From the NCBI GenBank assembly GCA_009801085.1, contig VNWV01000005.1, positions 868,001 through 932,000 of the forward strand: 64,000 nt of DNA, given 5' to 3'. Source of the DNA: Lasiodiplodia sp. COLG20. Lineage: Eukaryota > Ascomycota > Dothideomycetes > Botryosphaeriales > Botryosphaeriaceae. Position numbers and translations under genes: made by a program. Every line of letters begins with the position of its first letter. Position 1 is the first letter of the stretch. The notes under the pieces were generated by a model that saw nothing but the letters and a program-made list of their open reading frames with translations, did not search any database and was not told where the DNA came from. Below are positions 32,871-44,598 of this stretch, piece by piece.

Positions 32871-33758
32871 TCACGCCATCAACGCCGCAAACGCCATGCA
32901 AGCCGCCAAAACCAAGCCCACAGCCGTCCCCATGCTCATTCTGATCTGCTGATGGCTCGCCGCGCTACTTGGCGACGACTCAGCCGCACTCCCGGCACTT
33001 CCGCCGTCCCCACCTCCGGCAGCGTCCAGGCTCGCGCAGTCCGTCACGCTCTCGCCGGCGCCACCCAGCATGCGACCCAGCGTAGCCATGGCGTTGAGAT
33101 GGCGCGCGCGGAACCAACGGGCGGCGGCATCGGCATCAGTCGCGCAGAAGTCGGCCGAAAAGTCAAACGTTGTGGCGGCGGCCGCCTGACCCGCGCTACT
33201 GCTGCTGCTGCTGCTTCCGCACGCGCCGGCCACGCGCATGGCGTCGCGCGCCGCGTAGAAGCCGAAGGTCCCGTTGGGCGCGGCGTACTCGACCGAGTCG
33301 GACGTCAGGCTGACGTTGGTGGCGTCTCGGTCCAGCGGCTGGTACAGGTGGGCTATGCTGTGGACTTCGACGAGCTGCGCGGCGGAGGAGCCGGAAGATG
33401 AGGTGCCTTGGCTGGCGGGCGAGGAAGAGTAGCTGAGAAGTGTCTCGACCAGTCTAGCGCCGTCGGCGAGCGTGTAGGCGCGTGCGGTGCCGGGTTCGTT
33501 GTCGGTACCGTTGAGCGCGACGGAAGAGGTGTCCGGGTCGATCTGGCCGGTCCAGTCGATGTTGCCGAAGGAGGAGATGTGTGGTAGGACAGTAGTGAGG
33601 TTGTAGGGCAGCGTGTAGGTAGTATGGAGGGCGCCTGAGGTATAGCCATATATGCAAGGATTGCTGGGTGGTAAGATGGTGGGCGTGGAGATGGGTGGGT
33701 AGGCCGTGCCTGCGGACGCGCAGTCGGCAGCCCGGAGGGGCGCTTGGTTGGCGCTCAT
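32871..33758 (-). CDS. Ser/Ala-rich protein with C-terminal hydrophobic tail (possible surface protein)
   Basis: A single exon of 295 residues from the first ATG at 33758. I do not recognise a family. The N-terminal half has Thr/Pro-rich strands (YPPISTPTILPPSNPCIYGY) and several NxS/T sites (NLTT, NGTD, NVSL, NGTF). A Ser run follows (SSSSSSS near residue 195). The protein ends with Ser-rich sequence and a 20-residue hydrophobic tail (MGTAVGLVLAACMAFAALMA). That tail suits a GPI-attachment signal or tail anchor. The glycosylation sites favour a secretory route, but this exon has no signal peptide. A missed upstream exon could supply one. Function is unknown. Confidence 0.6.
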   Translation of the reverse strand: MSANQAPLRAADCASAGTAYPPISTPTILPPSNPCIYGYTSGALHTTYTLPYNLTTVLPHISSFGNIDWTGQIDPDTSSVALNGTDNEPGTARAYTLADGARLVETLLSYSSSPASQGTSSSGSSAAQLVEVHSIAHLYQPLDRDATNVSLTSDSVEYAAPNGTFGFYAARDAMRVAGACGSSSSSSSAGQAAAATTFDFSADFCATDADAAARWFRARHLNAMATLGRMLGGAGESVTDCASLDAAGGGDGGSAGSAAESSPSSAASHQQIRMSMGTAVGLVLAACMAFAALMA

Positions 33759-34641
33759 GGTATGCTTGAAAATGTTCACCGAAGAAATATAAGGATCAGC
33801 TGGCGCTGGTTGCGAGAAATAGGTGTGGGCGCGGCCGAGGTGAGTCGTATTTTGGGGTCAAGTGTGATGGAATCTTAAAGAGTTTTGACGGAGAGTGATA
33901 AACATGAAGCAAGGGAGATCAGCGTCGAGTTGTGTGGGTAGTATAAGACACGCAGCTGGTGGCACGTCGGGGCGGGATGCGAGGGTGGAGAATCAACGGT
34001 GGGCGGAGGAATGCAAGTTGAAGTACGGCACAGAAGGAAAAAGCAACACTGCAGGCACGAGATGGCTGGGGTCGGCATCATGTGGCAGCTGCTGCACGGT
34101 GCCTGACAAGGCCTGACAACTGAGGGGGATCGGCAACGCCTCCATCTACTGCCGCTGCGGGGGTCGCGGTCCGCCTGCCGCATGCGTCATGGCCGCTCTT
34201 CTCCGCTAGTCGTGCCTTCCGGCCCTAGCCAGCGTGTCGCTGCTGCTGCGTCGTCGTCTCCATTATCTTTGCTGCGGCGTGTCAACGAGCCTCTGGTAGC
34301 TTGTGTTTCGGTCGGGCCCAGCACAGGCGGCTGATGCTTGCCGGGGATCCGCATTGGCTGCGGTTATCCCATCCAATGTGGCCAATCCGCTGGCTTCTGT
34401 GTTTTGGTACCGAGCGATCAGGGTGTCGATATCAGAATCATCGTTGGCAGTCATGCCATCAGCACCTCAATCTATGACGATCTGTCGCCTGGACCCTGAT
34501 GACGTCTGGCCCACCGCCCGGAGAAAACGTCATGATGAACATCCACCGTGCATGATGATCCTCTCGCGAGATCCACATCTATCCACACGTCGTCCACGTC
34601 AAAAGCTTCAGATCCGCCGCAAGTGACTTACATCGCAAACC
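33759..34641. other. Divergent spacer, no supported gene
   Basis: About 880 bases between the Ser/Ala-rich gene and the dehydrogenase gene. If the former has a signal-peptide exon it should be sought on the minus strand here. I could not find a convincing one. Confidence 0.5.
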
Positions 34642-35889
34642 ATGCTTCGCCTATTCGCCCGGTCTGCCCCGTCAGCGAGAACCGCTTTCTCTCCTCGCAC
34701 TAGCTACAGCATTATCAACTACCGCAACATGGCTGCTATTAGCAACGCAGAGGCTGCAAACTTTGACCGCTCAAAGCTGTTTGACGTGTCACACGTCACG
34801 GCTGTCGTCACTGGCGGCGCTACTGGCATCGGCCTGATGATCACTCAAGCCCTGGCCACCAACGGAGCGAAGGTTTACATCGTTGGAAGGAGAAAAGAAA
34901 AACTGGAGAAGACAGTTGAGACCTACAACAGGGGACCTGGCCAAATCATTGCGTGCGTGTCCCTACCCCACCATTTGCGTCGCTGACTAGCTCACATTCC
35001 TCTGTTACAGCCTACCCGGCGATGTGAGCTCTAAACCCGACATTGAGCGGTTAGCATCAGAGCTCTCCAAGAAAGAGCCCAACGGCATCCAACTGCTCGT
35101 TAACAACGCTGGAATCGCTCGGGATGACCACACCAAGCTTTCTGGCAGGGGGCAGCCCCTGGACTTCGCCGACCCCGCCGCCGTCTCCAAGCACTTCCTC
35201 GCATCACAGCCTGAGAACTGGGACGAGACGTTCCGCACCAATGTGACCTCCATCTTCTTCTCTTCCATGGCCTTCCTCCCGCTGCTCGCCAAGGGCGGCA
35301 AAACGGTGCCCGATTACTCTTCCAGCGTCGTCAACGTAAGCAGCATTTCCGGCTGCATGAAGGGCAGCAGCGGCGGTCAATTTGCCTATGCTGCCAGCAA
35401 GGCTGCTGCCACCCACGTCGGCCGCATGCTTGCTACTACTTTCGTCAAGACCGGTGTCAGAGTTAACACGATCGCACCCGGCATGTTTCCAAGCGAAGTA
35501 AGTGGCTTCTTACTTTTGACACACCTTGGCCAAGGAGTGGTTCAAAAAGCAGTCGCTGACAGGACCGGTTCTAGATGACTACCGGAGACTCCGATGAAAA
35601 GAATAAGTCCAGCCTGAGAACGACGCCTTCAAATCCCTCCGGTATGTAACCATTCAAACGTGGAATGGAATGATGCTGACGTTTGCATTCCGAACCACAG
35701 GCCGCTACGGAACCGACTCCGACATGGCCGCAACTATCCTCTTCCTCGCTGGCCGTGGAGGTACTTTTTACAATGAGCAAATAGTGTATCCAGATGGAGG
35801 TATGCAAACATCTAAAGCTCCCGACGTTGAATAAGCTAAGCTGACGCGTACTTCCAGGAAACACTATCGTGCAGCCCGCCACCAAATAA
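34642..35889 (+). CDS. Classical short-chain dehydrogenase/reductase (five exons)
   Basis: Exons 34642-34952, 35011-35497, 35575-35641, 35701-35799 and 35858-35889 encode 331 residues. It is a classical SDR: the cofactor loop VVTGGATGIGL (about residue 55), LLVNNAGIA, SSVVNVSSISG with the catalytic Ser, and FAYAASKAAATHVGRM with YxxxK (about residue 228). IAPGMFPSE and the C-terminal ILFLAGRGGTFYNEQIVYPD follow. Substrate cannot be read from sequence; similar fungal proteins are annotated as RhlG-type or 3-oxoacyl reductases. Arg after the first beta-hairpin (VGRRKEKL) suggests NADPH. The first 29 residues (MLRLFARSAPSARTAFSPR...) look like a mitochondrial presequence. A second in-frame ATG at about residue 30 could give a cytosolic form. 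Confidence 0.88.
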
Positions 35890-37963
35890 GACGATTTCCG
35901 GTCTTTGCAAAGATGGACATAGAATGTGCAACCGAAATGAATATCATGACCCAATTTTCCAATTTTATTGCCCTCCTTAAGCTGCTTAGTCCACTTTGTT
36001 TTGTTGAGTGACAGGCTCGTGCATCTCCGTCAGTCATGCCTACAACGATCAGAATATGTCAAGCGCCCAGCACGAGGTAGGTCAAGAAAAATACGCCGCA
36101 AGTAATGGTGAAGACTGGTATCCCGGTAGTAACGACGATGGTGCGGACCGGCCCTCCTTTCACGTCAGCTTCCATAGGACAAGCGAATGGGCTACCAAAT
36201 GGTAAAAGGAGGCTGTAAGGAGTTATCTTTAAATTAGACATATGCGAGATGCAACAATTGCAGACACGGCCTCGAGCCCAGAACAGCCTATTTAGAACGT
36301 ATGTTCAACAAGCCTCAATATTGACGCAAAATAACCAGCTCCTGATCCACTCAAGCAATACGCCATTCGCCTCCATTTGTTCAAGCTTTCAACCCTCGCG
36401 CTCTTAATATCGTGTCCGATCAAGCGCTAAGCTGTGCCTACGAATTTCTTGAATATGAAGCCTTTGCCGCATCAAAACACTATAGGTTGTCAAACTCACT
36501 GCACGAGCGTCAATACACCGGTTTAGACCAATTTATGCAACTTACATAACGCAAAAAATAGCATTCAAGATGCAACTGAATGAGCAATGCACTGGGCCCA
36601 AAAAATATGTAACAACAAGGTTCTAATAATCAAGCCATAGTATCATACGGTACAATAGTTGGTCATGTCACCACCTCGCTGGAGACATTATACTTGGTTT
36701 CTACCTCCGTTGATACCTCGTCTTGCGCAAATTGTATAAGCGAGGCATTAATGAAGGCTTCTTGGTGGTATTTAGGGTCTATTTCACCCTCTGCGTCACT
36801 GCATACCCAACCCTCAGTGCAATATCACACATGAGCGGCCACCATGTCAAACTTCTCAATGAATGTCTGCGTCTCTCTTTCCGACTGCGAGAGACACTCA
36901 GATTATATTTGTGAAGGCTCACGGGTAATCTGGGAAGTAGATACAACCCTCTTTGCCTTCTTCGCAGCAGTGTAAACAAGCCACTCTTCCTTCTTACGTT
37001 CCTGCTCGATGCTCTTCCTAAAATGTAGCAGTGCTTCGGTAATTGGCCAGACCTTTGCTTTGCTGATCTATCGTTTGCCAGTAGTAGTCTTGTGGGTATC
37101 GATTCTTCATAACAATTGCGTGTGTTGAGCGAAGAGGTCATATTGGACCCTTAGTTGCGCATATGAGGTTGCAAGGCCTTGGGCCTTTGCTGTAAACCTC
37201 ATAAGTGAGTGAGATCCGGCGTTAGAGGTCCGTCTGTCGGTTGCTGGTGCCTTTCTTGGTGTAGCATGAGGGTGAGTCGCTCGGCTTCGAACGAAGAGGC
37301 CAGCGCTATTGTTGTTGACCCTTGTATACCCATCCCCTGCAAATTGACAGGCAACAGCTTACCCTGTTGGGGTCAAGGGATTCCAAGTAATACGGTCTTT
37401 CGACCTAGACTCGTAATGAAGGGCCATTTTCAGGTCCCTTTCTTCTATTCGCGCCCTCTTACTTCAATAGCGACTACACCTCCGTAACTAGAATTTGGAT
37501 TCTAGTGCAGATCTCTTTCCCTTGTTTCCACTTCCACTCTCAACCATCGTTTGCCCCTAAGAGTGAATGCGCAGTGAGATTCCACACGCGACGACCGCAC
37601 ATATCTATTCGCCGTAGGATTCGGTCGGGATTTCCACTGTGATAGAGTCGAAGATGGGATGGGCGCGTCCGTGACCAAAAAAAAAAAAAGCATACTGAAT
37701 AATCGCGCATGATTCGCCCAAAGCGCAAAACTCGATCAGCACATGACAGCGGACCAGCGGCTGAAAACCGGAGCAGGCGGTAGCGCCACTATGAAGTCCA
37801 GACAAGCGATAACGGGCGAGGTCCTAGTAAGCCTTCGTACGAGCCACGGTGCTTCTGATCGACGCGAGGTCGATGAGGCCATGTCCTCAGGCTTTGCTAA
37901 GACACAATCGTGCCTTTGACGTGGAATCTTTCGGAAGTTTTCTCTATAAACCCACGATTCGGT
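35890..37963. other. 2.1-kb AT-richer spacer, no supported gene
   Basis: Base composition is more AT-rich than the flanks and reading frames are short on both strands. No repeat or RNA gene was recognised. Confidence 0.5.
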
Positions 37964-39436
37964 TCACAATTCGTCGAATACGTGCAATATCTCATCATCC
38001 GACGGAGCGCTCGGCGTCAGGGGCGATGACGTGGTAGCGCTCGGGGAAGAGCTGTGCACGCTGTCAAGGATCTCCCGGACGGGCGGCGGCACGACCACGT
38101 TTTCCAGGTCGACGGAAAAGTTGCGCTTGGCGGTAACGTTGGTTGTGTTCGACACGGCTTCACCAGCGCCTTGGGTGCGGATGCCGTATACGATGTAGCC
38201 AACGAGGAACAGCGCAACCATAGCGGCCAAAACACTCCAAAAGATTCGCAGACGGCCTGTTCACACTGATCAGCACTCTCCCCTCATCAAGAAAACATTA
38301 AAAAAGAAGCCGCGAACAACTTACGGTTCACGCTAGTCCTCCACTCCTCCTCCATGCGCTCGCGCTCGTCGACGCGCTTGCGTGCAGCGTCAAGACGCTC
38401 GTTCAGGCGGGCAGCGCGCTCCTTGCCAGCGGCGATGCGAGCCTCGAACTCCTCGAGCAGGCGAGCCTGGGCGGCGAAGTCGCCAATGCCGTCAAGCGAG
38501 CCGTCAACCTCGTCGACCAGTTCCGCCGCGTCGGCCGCGAAGCCCGCGCGCAGCCGCTTCGTCAGCGTCGACAGCTCCTGCAGCCCGCCGATGGTGCCGT
38601 GCAAGCTGGCCACCTTCTCCAGGATCGAGTAGTACGTATCGTCGAGCCGCCGCGTCGTCGCCATGGATTGCTCGTCGAGGACGCGTAGCGCGGTGCGGAG
38701 TTGTCTGTGAGGTGCCGAGCGGTCAGAGATGTTGTCCAAGACGGGCCTGTGCCGGGGAAGAAGAGAGAAAGAGAAAGGGGAGAAAAAGGTTGAGACAATG
38801 TCTGAGTGAAGGCGGCAAGGACGGATGTGTGGATGACCAAAGATGTGCATAGGCGTGAGACACAAGGATCAATAAGAAAGTAGTGGAAACGTACTCGTCG
38901 CGCTGTCTCTGGCAAGCACGCTCCCGAGAGACATCCTCGGGCTTGACGACGCGCGAGGCCACGCGCCGCACGCCGTGATCGTATTCGGCAACGACGGAAG
39001 GGCTGACGAGGTCGTTGGCGCTGCCGCTGCCTCCGCTGGTGCTGCTGTTCGCAGGCTTTACGACGTTGATCTCCGGGAACTGGGGGCGCACGGTGGGCAG
39101 GACGGCCGACTTGATTTCCTTCTCGTCGCCGCCATATTTGGAAGAGCGGCTGGCGTGGCGATGGTGGTGGTGATGGTGGCTGTGGTGCTTGTGGCCATGC
39201 AGCGACAGGTGCGAGCGCTTGATGGACGGGTCGCGTTCTTGCTTGGTGCCGAAGGGGGCGGCGAGGGTGGAGCTGCGGCCGGTCTGGGCTAGCTTCGCTA
39301 TAGCGATGCTGTCGGAGCGGTGCATGGTTGCTGGGCGGAGGGCGACAGGCGGCGGTTCCGGGCCATGGTTGTTTGGGGTCGGGCAGAGCGCGTCCCCTGG
39401 CGGGGAGTTCGACGCCATGTGAGCGAAGGACGTCAT
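37964..39436 (-). CDS. Coiled-coil, tail-proximal membrane protein (three exons)
   Basis: Exons (39436)-38895, 38704-38325 and 38256-37964 give about 404 residues. I do not recognise a named family, though the layout recurs in filamentous fungi. The N-terminal part is basic and His-rich (HKHHSHHHHHHRH). The middle is a long amphipathic coiled coil (from about EQLRTALRVLDEQS to RKRVDERERMEEEWR) with regular Leu/Ala heptads. One membrane helix follows (IFWSVLAAMVALFLVGYIVYG), then a 70-residue tail with Ser/Pro. This topology suits a nuclear-envelope, ER or tethering protein. An in-frame ATG at 39487 would add 17 residues. It lies only 13 bases from a TATA-like word, so the ATG at 39436 or 39418 is preferred. 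Confidence 0.7.
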
Positions 39437-39499
39437 CGGCTCCGGGCTCCCACCCCGCCAAGAGAATGCTCCTTGTACTTTCCCCATATTAATGAACTC

Positions 39500-39508
39500 T
39501 ATATAAAT
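39500..39508 (-). promoter_or_regulatory. TATA-like box upstream of the coiled-coil membrane protein gene
   Basis: The minus strand reads ATTTATATA. It is well placed to start transcription some 30-100 bases downstream, which argues against the nearest ATG at 39487 being the start. Confidence 0.4.
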
Positions 39509-39666
39509 ATCCCGCTCCGCGCGGTCCAGACTTTACCAGTTCTCCAGAATCGCCAGGCGCCAGATTATCCTACACGAATCCCCCTTTTGCGCCTCCTCCA
39601 TGATCATCTCTAAGGGCCAGACGTAGACAAAAAAAAATCTAGACATAGGTATCTCATCATATAGAA

Positions 39667-41140
39667 TCATCTCTCAAATCGCTCCGGTCCGCTTATGCTG
39701 GTCTCGGTCATGGGCGCAGTCGATGTGGCATGCGTCCACGTCAATGCGTCGCCCTGGCTCATTCCCGCCGGCCGACTGCCATCGTTCTCCTCCGGGTTTT
39801 CACGCGCCACTTCAATCGTAACTTCGGCGCGGATATCTCCCGGGTTCAGCGCCCGCTCCGAGCTCGCCGGACTGCCACTGCGCACCGTCGCGATACTTTT
39901 GACCCCAAGTTCTATGTCGCCTTTCACGAACGAACCCCCTGAATTCGATTTCGTGAATGTTTTCGAGTGGTGCGAGATCCTGATATCGCGGATCGATCTG
40001 TGTTGTTTCGCGCCCGGCGTGCTGCGTAGCCGTGTTCCATCTCCGTAGTATCCGGATGGTCGTCGTTCTGCAGCGTAGCTCTTGCCCGTCGAAATATTGC
40101 GCAAGCACGGGAACCATTCGCGAAGGAGAGGCCATATCATCGGCAAATTGGCGACGTATACTGCGACTGATGCTTCGCGCGTGTACCACAGCATGTACGA
40201 TGTGTCGTAAACATCGGAAAGGTTGTACACCTTGGTGAGAATTGCGGCGATGATCTAGACGTACCTTCGGGTCAGATCATGCGTGGAAAGTGATGTGGTC
40301 AACTTACGACAAAGACGCCCAAGCTGAAGACGAGCCCGAGGACCAGCCGTTGTCGAAAAGGCATATTTAACTTAGTGAGCATGGGTACCGGAATCACGAG
40401 GATGCCGAGATCACTAGACAGGTTGAAGCAAACCTGGACGATTGCGTAGCGTTCCAGAGTGGCGCATTGAGGATCCGGAGGCGGTACTGCCCAATAGCCG
40501 TTGAAGGGTCTGCAAGACGCAAAGAAGGTAGTCTCTGTAGCCAGCCATCCCACGGCCACATAGACGAAGAGAAATTGGACAAGGCGATGTTGGGCTACGC
40601 CTGTTGTCAGGCGGCTGTACATGATCAAGAGACATATCTTGAGTGTGTAGATGACATTCAGCATGCCCTGAGTTGGTCAGTTACTACGTTTTGCATACAG
40701 ATCCAAAGTGGAACCGACCTGCTCGGAAACGATGACGATTTTCGACCCCATGATTCGATCCTCAATGTCGTCTTTGGTGAATGCGGCGTATTCCTCGGGA
40801 AGGAACAGGTTGCTCCCGCCGCCTCCAGCAATGACGTTCAAACAGACGATCAAGATAGTGTACCACGACTGCGACCGAGTAAGCAAAAGCTGTTCTGGGC
40901 ACATGGCGGAAATCTTTGCACAAACCGCTGCCACGATCATCAGATAATCATCTGATGCCAGTCCTGAGAGTCCCACTCTGTGCGCGCGTGCATACCTGCA
41001 GGAAGTACTAAGCCAACCTCTCGTGGTGAATTGTTGGGTGGCACTTACATTCTGAAAATTATCATGAGTATACCCACGGCATAGAGCGCCCATGATTGAC
41101 TGGCGAGCTCACGCTGGAACTCCTCGTCGAACACAGACAT
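39667..41140 (-). CDS. Seven-helix fungal rhodopsin-fold membrane protein (Pth11-like)
   Basis: Exons 41140-41049, 40995-40719, 40667-40308 and 40254-39667 encode 438 residues. It belongs to the large fungal integral-membrane family often called the rhodopsin domain or Pth11-like group. Members sense surfaces or ligands in some plant pathogens. Markers are GLSGLASDDYLMIVAAVC in helix 2, the motif LNVIYTLKICLLIMYSRL, the loop FASCRPFNGYWAVPPPDPQC and NLSSDLGILVIPVPML. The long C-terminal cytosolic tail (about residues 275-438) is Ser/Thr-rich. There is no N-terminal CFEM domain, so it is not of the Pth11 CFEM subclass. All three introns are short and phase-consistent. Coupling to G proteins is not shown by sequence. 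Confidence 0.87.
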
Positions 41141-43099
41141 GTCGGAAAAGGAAAGGAGCGTGTGAGTGAGCCGTCAATGGCGATAAGCCTTCAGCGGGCA
41201 CATTCCCGGGGCTCGATTTGTGACGGGTCAAGCGGTGGTTGGTTTCCAGAATGGAGTGTATGGAGAGAAGGAAAACAAGTCCAGAGATTCGAAGAGATCA
41301 ATAGTCAGGTGAAGGTAAAATCGAAAATAGTTTCGGGGAGAAGTGCGCCCGATATGCTTTGCAAAGTTTCTCGGTGTTTGCTCATGCAGTCGCGAGACTG
41401 CGGAATGTGGGAGCAGGGAGAGGCATGCCTAGGTCTTACCAAGGAGCTGAGGGAAAAGGGCCGAGCGGTGGCATTAGATAGCTAGCGGGAGGTATATCCG
41501 GACACGGACAGACAATGTCTAGGCAGCGAGCACATGGTCCTTGCTACCACGTTTTGGGTCCCGGCCCCTGGCCCCTGCAGGCCAACTTAGCTAGCCCAAG
41601 GGCAGGGAAGGTCAGGCCATTCAGGCACATGACGAGGAACAGCGACAGCGGCTAGTCCGGGGAAGATGTTCGCAGAATCCAAGCGTGTAAAGCATGTGCA
41701 GCGCCGTACCCGCGGTTCACCGCAGATTGTCAGTTACAGTTGCAGATATGCACAGGGCTCCGAAGTAGAAAAGCGTGGCAATGCCGACGGAAAGCTAGGC
41801 TCGACAAGGGTGTTGGACCGTCGGCTCCATCCGGGGCATGGGTGAGGCTGGTGTTGGTGGCCGCTGGTGGGCGTTTGCTCTGCCGGAGCTAGCTACGATG
41901 GCTGACACTGCTTGAACTCAGGTTGGCGGCTCAGCCGGAACACTTGAATGAAGGTCGACATGATTCTTTCCTGATCCTCGCCTTTGCGCGGCAAGGGTAG
42001 GGAAGATCTCTGGGGCCAGAGTCATGGTGCCGACACGGCTGCAAGGTTTCGTCAAGGCTCGGGATTTCTAAGGAACGAACCGGACAGCTGGGTCCTATCC
42101 AGAGCTAGGCGTAGCCACAGGCTGGAATATTCTGACGTGGAACGGCCTGAGCGATTTTGTCGTGGAGATGGTTCCTGGGCGAATCGACGCATCAGTCAGC
42201 GGGAGATGCAATTAGCCTCTGGAAATAATGCGGCATGGGCACACGCGGCAAAACGTGGCGGAGGCTTGCCAATGCCGCGAGGGAGGAGGGTCGATGCGTG
42301 AAGGATGGGGAGTACCAGAGATAAGAGACGATGGCACGGTCCCGAGAGAGCATTGGTCGTTGAGATAAGACTAAGCCCTCTTAGTGGAACGACAATGGCT
42401 GGCTGAACCCCGGCGGCAGGCATGCGAGCAGCTTGGCTGGCGATCGGTAGAAGGCGTTGCGCGGCATCTTCAGCCACGTTCCCGTGGAATGGAGTTGGAA
42501 GAGCTCCGAGCAGGCGCCGTTGGCGTCGCGACTCGGCTAGCCGAAAGGGGAGTCGAAGGTCTGGCGTTGAACCGCTCGCATGCGTCCCGAACCGCCACTT
42601 AGGCCGGCGCGCTAAAAGAACGGCAGGAGTCCCAGCTCATCATGGAACCGTTCCGCTTGGTGCTTGTACCTGCCTGCCTGCCGTCATCGACCGCGCTAGG
42701 CCGCAGATAAAGTCATACAACACCTCGGCCTGCCCGCGTCTTTAATCTTAGATCTGCCTCGGGTTGATCATTCCACCCGTCCGCAACAAACGCCTACAAA
42801 TCAAAAGGTGCACATTTTCAAATAATGCAAAGGCTGGGCTTAAGAAGACTTGTTTTCGAAGTGCATACTTCCTCTGCAACGCACTGCAAACCAGCTAATG
42901 CTCAAGCCAAAGTATCCATCCGATCCCATCGCCCCTGGATATCACCCCGCTCTCTATTCGCACCGTAGGGTAGGTTGTCGGAAGTGATCAGAGCCGGGAT
43001 GTCTGCAACACAGGTCAGACAGGGGCCGTTCAAAAGAGCCCAACCAGCTGGGTCTGGCGATCCCCCAGCCGACGGACGTTATCTCTCGCGCCGACTCAC
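41141..43099. other. 2-kb spacer, no supported gene
   Basis: No conserved frame on either strand. It holds the receptor promoter at its left end. Short frames at 41984-42301 and 42384-42745 are GC-rich and unsupported. Confidence 0.5.
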
Positions 43100-43941
43100 C
43101 TACTCTCTCGCTTCCTCTCCTCGCTTCTTTGCTAGCCAAGCGGTGTAGTTGCGCTTCCAGTTGACGTAGTTGGCACGGTCCTGGGCTGTCGGAGCTCTCA
43201 CCTCGCCTCTATCCACCCGCCTCTGGTACCTGCCATGTAGGGTCAGCACATGTGTCATGCTGGGTCGCCTTGTACTCACTCGCGCGCCACCTCATAGGCG
43301 GCCATGGCAGGCGACAGCTGCACGGTCGCGCCAGGGGCTTTGCTCGACGTCTCAGGATCCTCGTCGACGCCGTCGATCTGCTCAGCGACGCTGCTGGGCG
43401 GGGTCAAAGTGCCGGCGCCGCTACTACTTCCGGTGCCCTTGCTAGCTTCGTCTTCTCCGCGCATAAACTGAGTAAGGCTGCCGTACTCAACGCCGTATAT
43501 GGCCGTCGTAGAGGGACCGTCATCGGCTGCGCCAGGCACCTCACTTCCGTCTCCCTCCATGTGTGTACTTTTGTCTGATTTCGAACTTGACCGGGTGGCT
43601 GAAGTGAAGGTGTCGCTTTTCGTCTCTGCCTTTTTCGCTTCGCCAGTGTCGGCGGGCGAGTCGCGGTGGCGTGTGCGTGTCATGGGCGTGGTGGCGATTT
43701 CGTTGAGAAAGCTTCGTGGCCTCCAGGCGCGGCGTCTCTGGGGTTTATGCGAGTGTGGTTGCAACTCTGGTGTTGCTGGTTCGCTACCGGGGTTTCTGCT
43801 GCGATCAGGGACCTGTACCGGCGCGCCCTGCTCTGATGGCTCCGTGCAGACATCTGCCTTGAGCTTGATGCCGGAGCGCCTCAAGAATGACGGTATAAAT
43901 ACACGCCTCTTGCCGTTGTCGGGCTTGTTGTTTGAATCCAT
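43100..43941 (-). CDS. Unknown basic, disordered protein with conserved C-terminal helix
   Basis: Exons 43941-43280 and 43229-43100 encode 263 residues. I do not recognise a family. Most of it is polar and low-complexity (Ser/Thr/Pro-rich with PHSHKPQRRRAWRPR). The last 70 residues look folded: AIYGVEYGSLTQFMRGEDE, then LSPAMAAYEVAREYQRRVDR and NYVNWKRNYTAWLAKKRGEE. The splice joins a conserved-looking AREYQRR in phase. There is no signal peptide or membrane segment. In-frame ATGs further upstream (44122, 44036) exist, but the sequence there does not look coding. The gene is supported mainly by the clean splice and the amphipathic C-terminus. Confidence 0.6.
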
Positions 43942-44598
43942 TTTGGTTGCCAGGTGGTGGCGCAAACCTGAGGCACAGGCAACGAGGGAAAGATAGAGTG
44001 ACCGAATGACGTCGACAAAGATCTTCTGTAACAACATCTTAAAGCAATATTGGGTTTGCTGGCATGGGTGTGTCGAATTTGCACCCTCAAATTGGTCGTA
44101 CCACCCGCCATTTCCATTCATTGCCACGAAACTTGAAGCAGAAGGTGCAATCGCAAGAGCAACTTCGGGCACGTGCAAAATAATGTCCACTTTTCACCGG
44201 CTGCTATCACCACCAAGAAGTTCCCCGCCTATGCTGCAAGACAAACTCACTGCTCATCTGAAATTGTTTTGTAATGATCCGCCTGTCATGCGCTCGCCAC
44301 GTTTGAATATGATAAACCCCACCACGAAAGCCCCGGAAAGTATGGGCGGAATCGTTGGAATTTGTGTATGCCCACATTTCTCCCGCCCGACCGTCAAATA
44401 ATGTTATACTGCATTCATTGGGACTAGATAGTAGTTGTAGTTGTTGTAGTCGTCGTAGTCGGAGTCGGAGTCGAGGGAGGAAGCCATGCAGTTGAAGTAG
44501 TCGTGCTCGCAACCAACGTTGAGATAGAAGTCGACACTGAGCATTTTCAGAACCATCGATAAAAGCGAGATCTTGGGAGAGAGTGTGCGTGCCATACC
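43942..44598. other. Spacer with a small open frame
   Basis: A 63-codon minus-strand frame at 44404-44595 directly follows the stop of the crystallin-like gene. It contains Cys and Asp/Tyr repeats, and may be part of that gene in another splice form or a chance frame. No other gene is visible. Confidence 0.4.

Noticed and set aside
44404..44595. 63-codon frame after the crystallin-like gene
   Set aside because: Asp/Tyr/Asn triplet repeats suggest a chance frame. A splice from the upstream gene would have to skip its stop codon.
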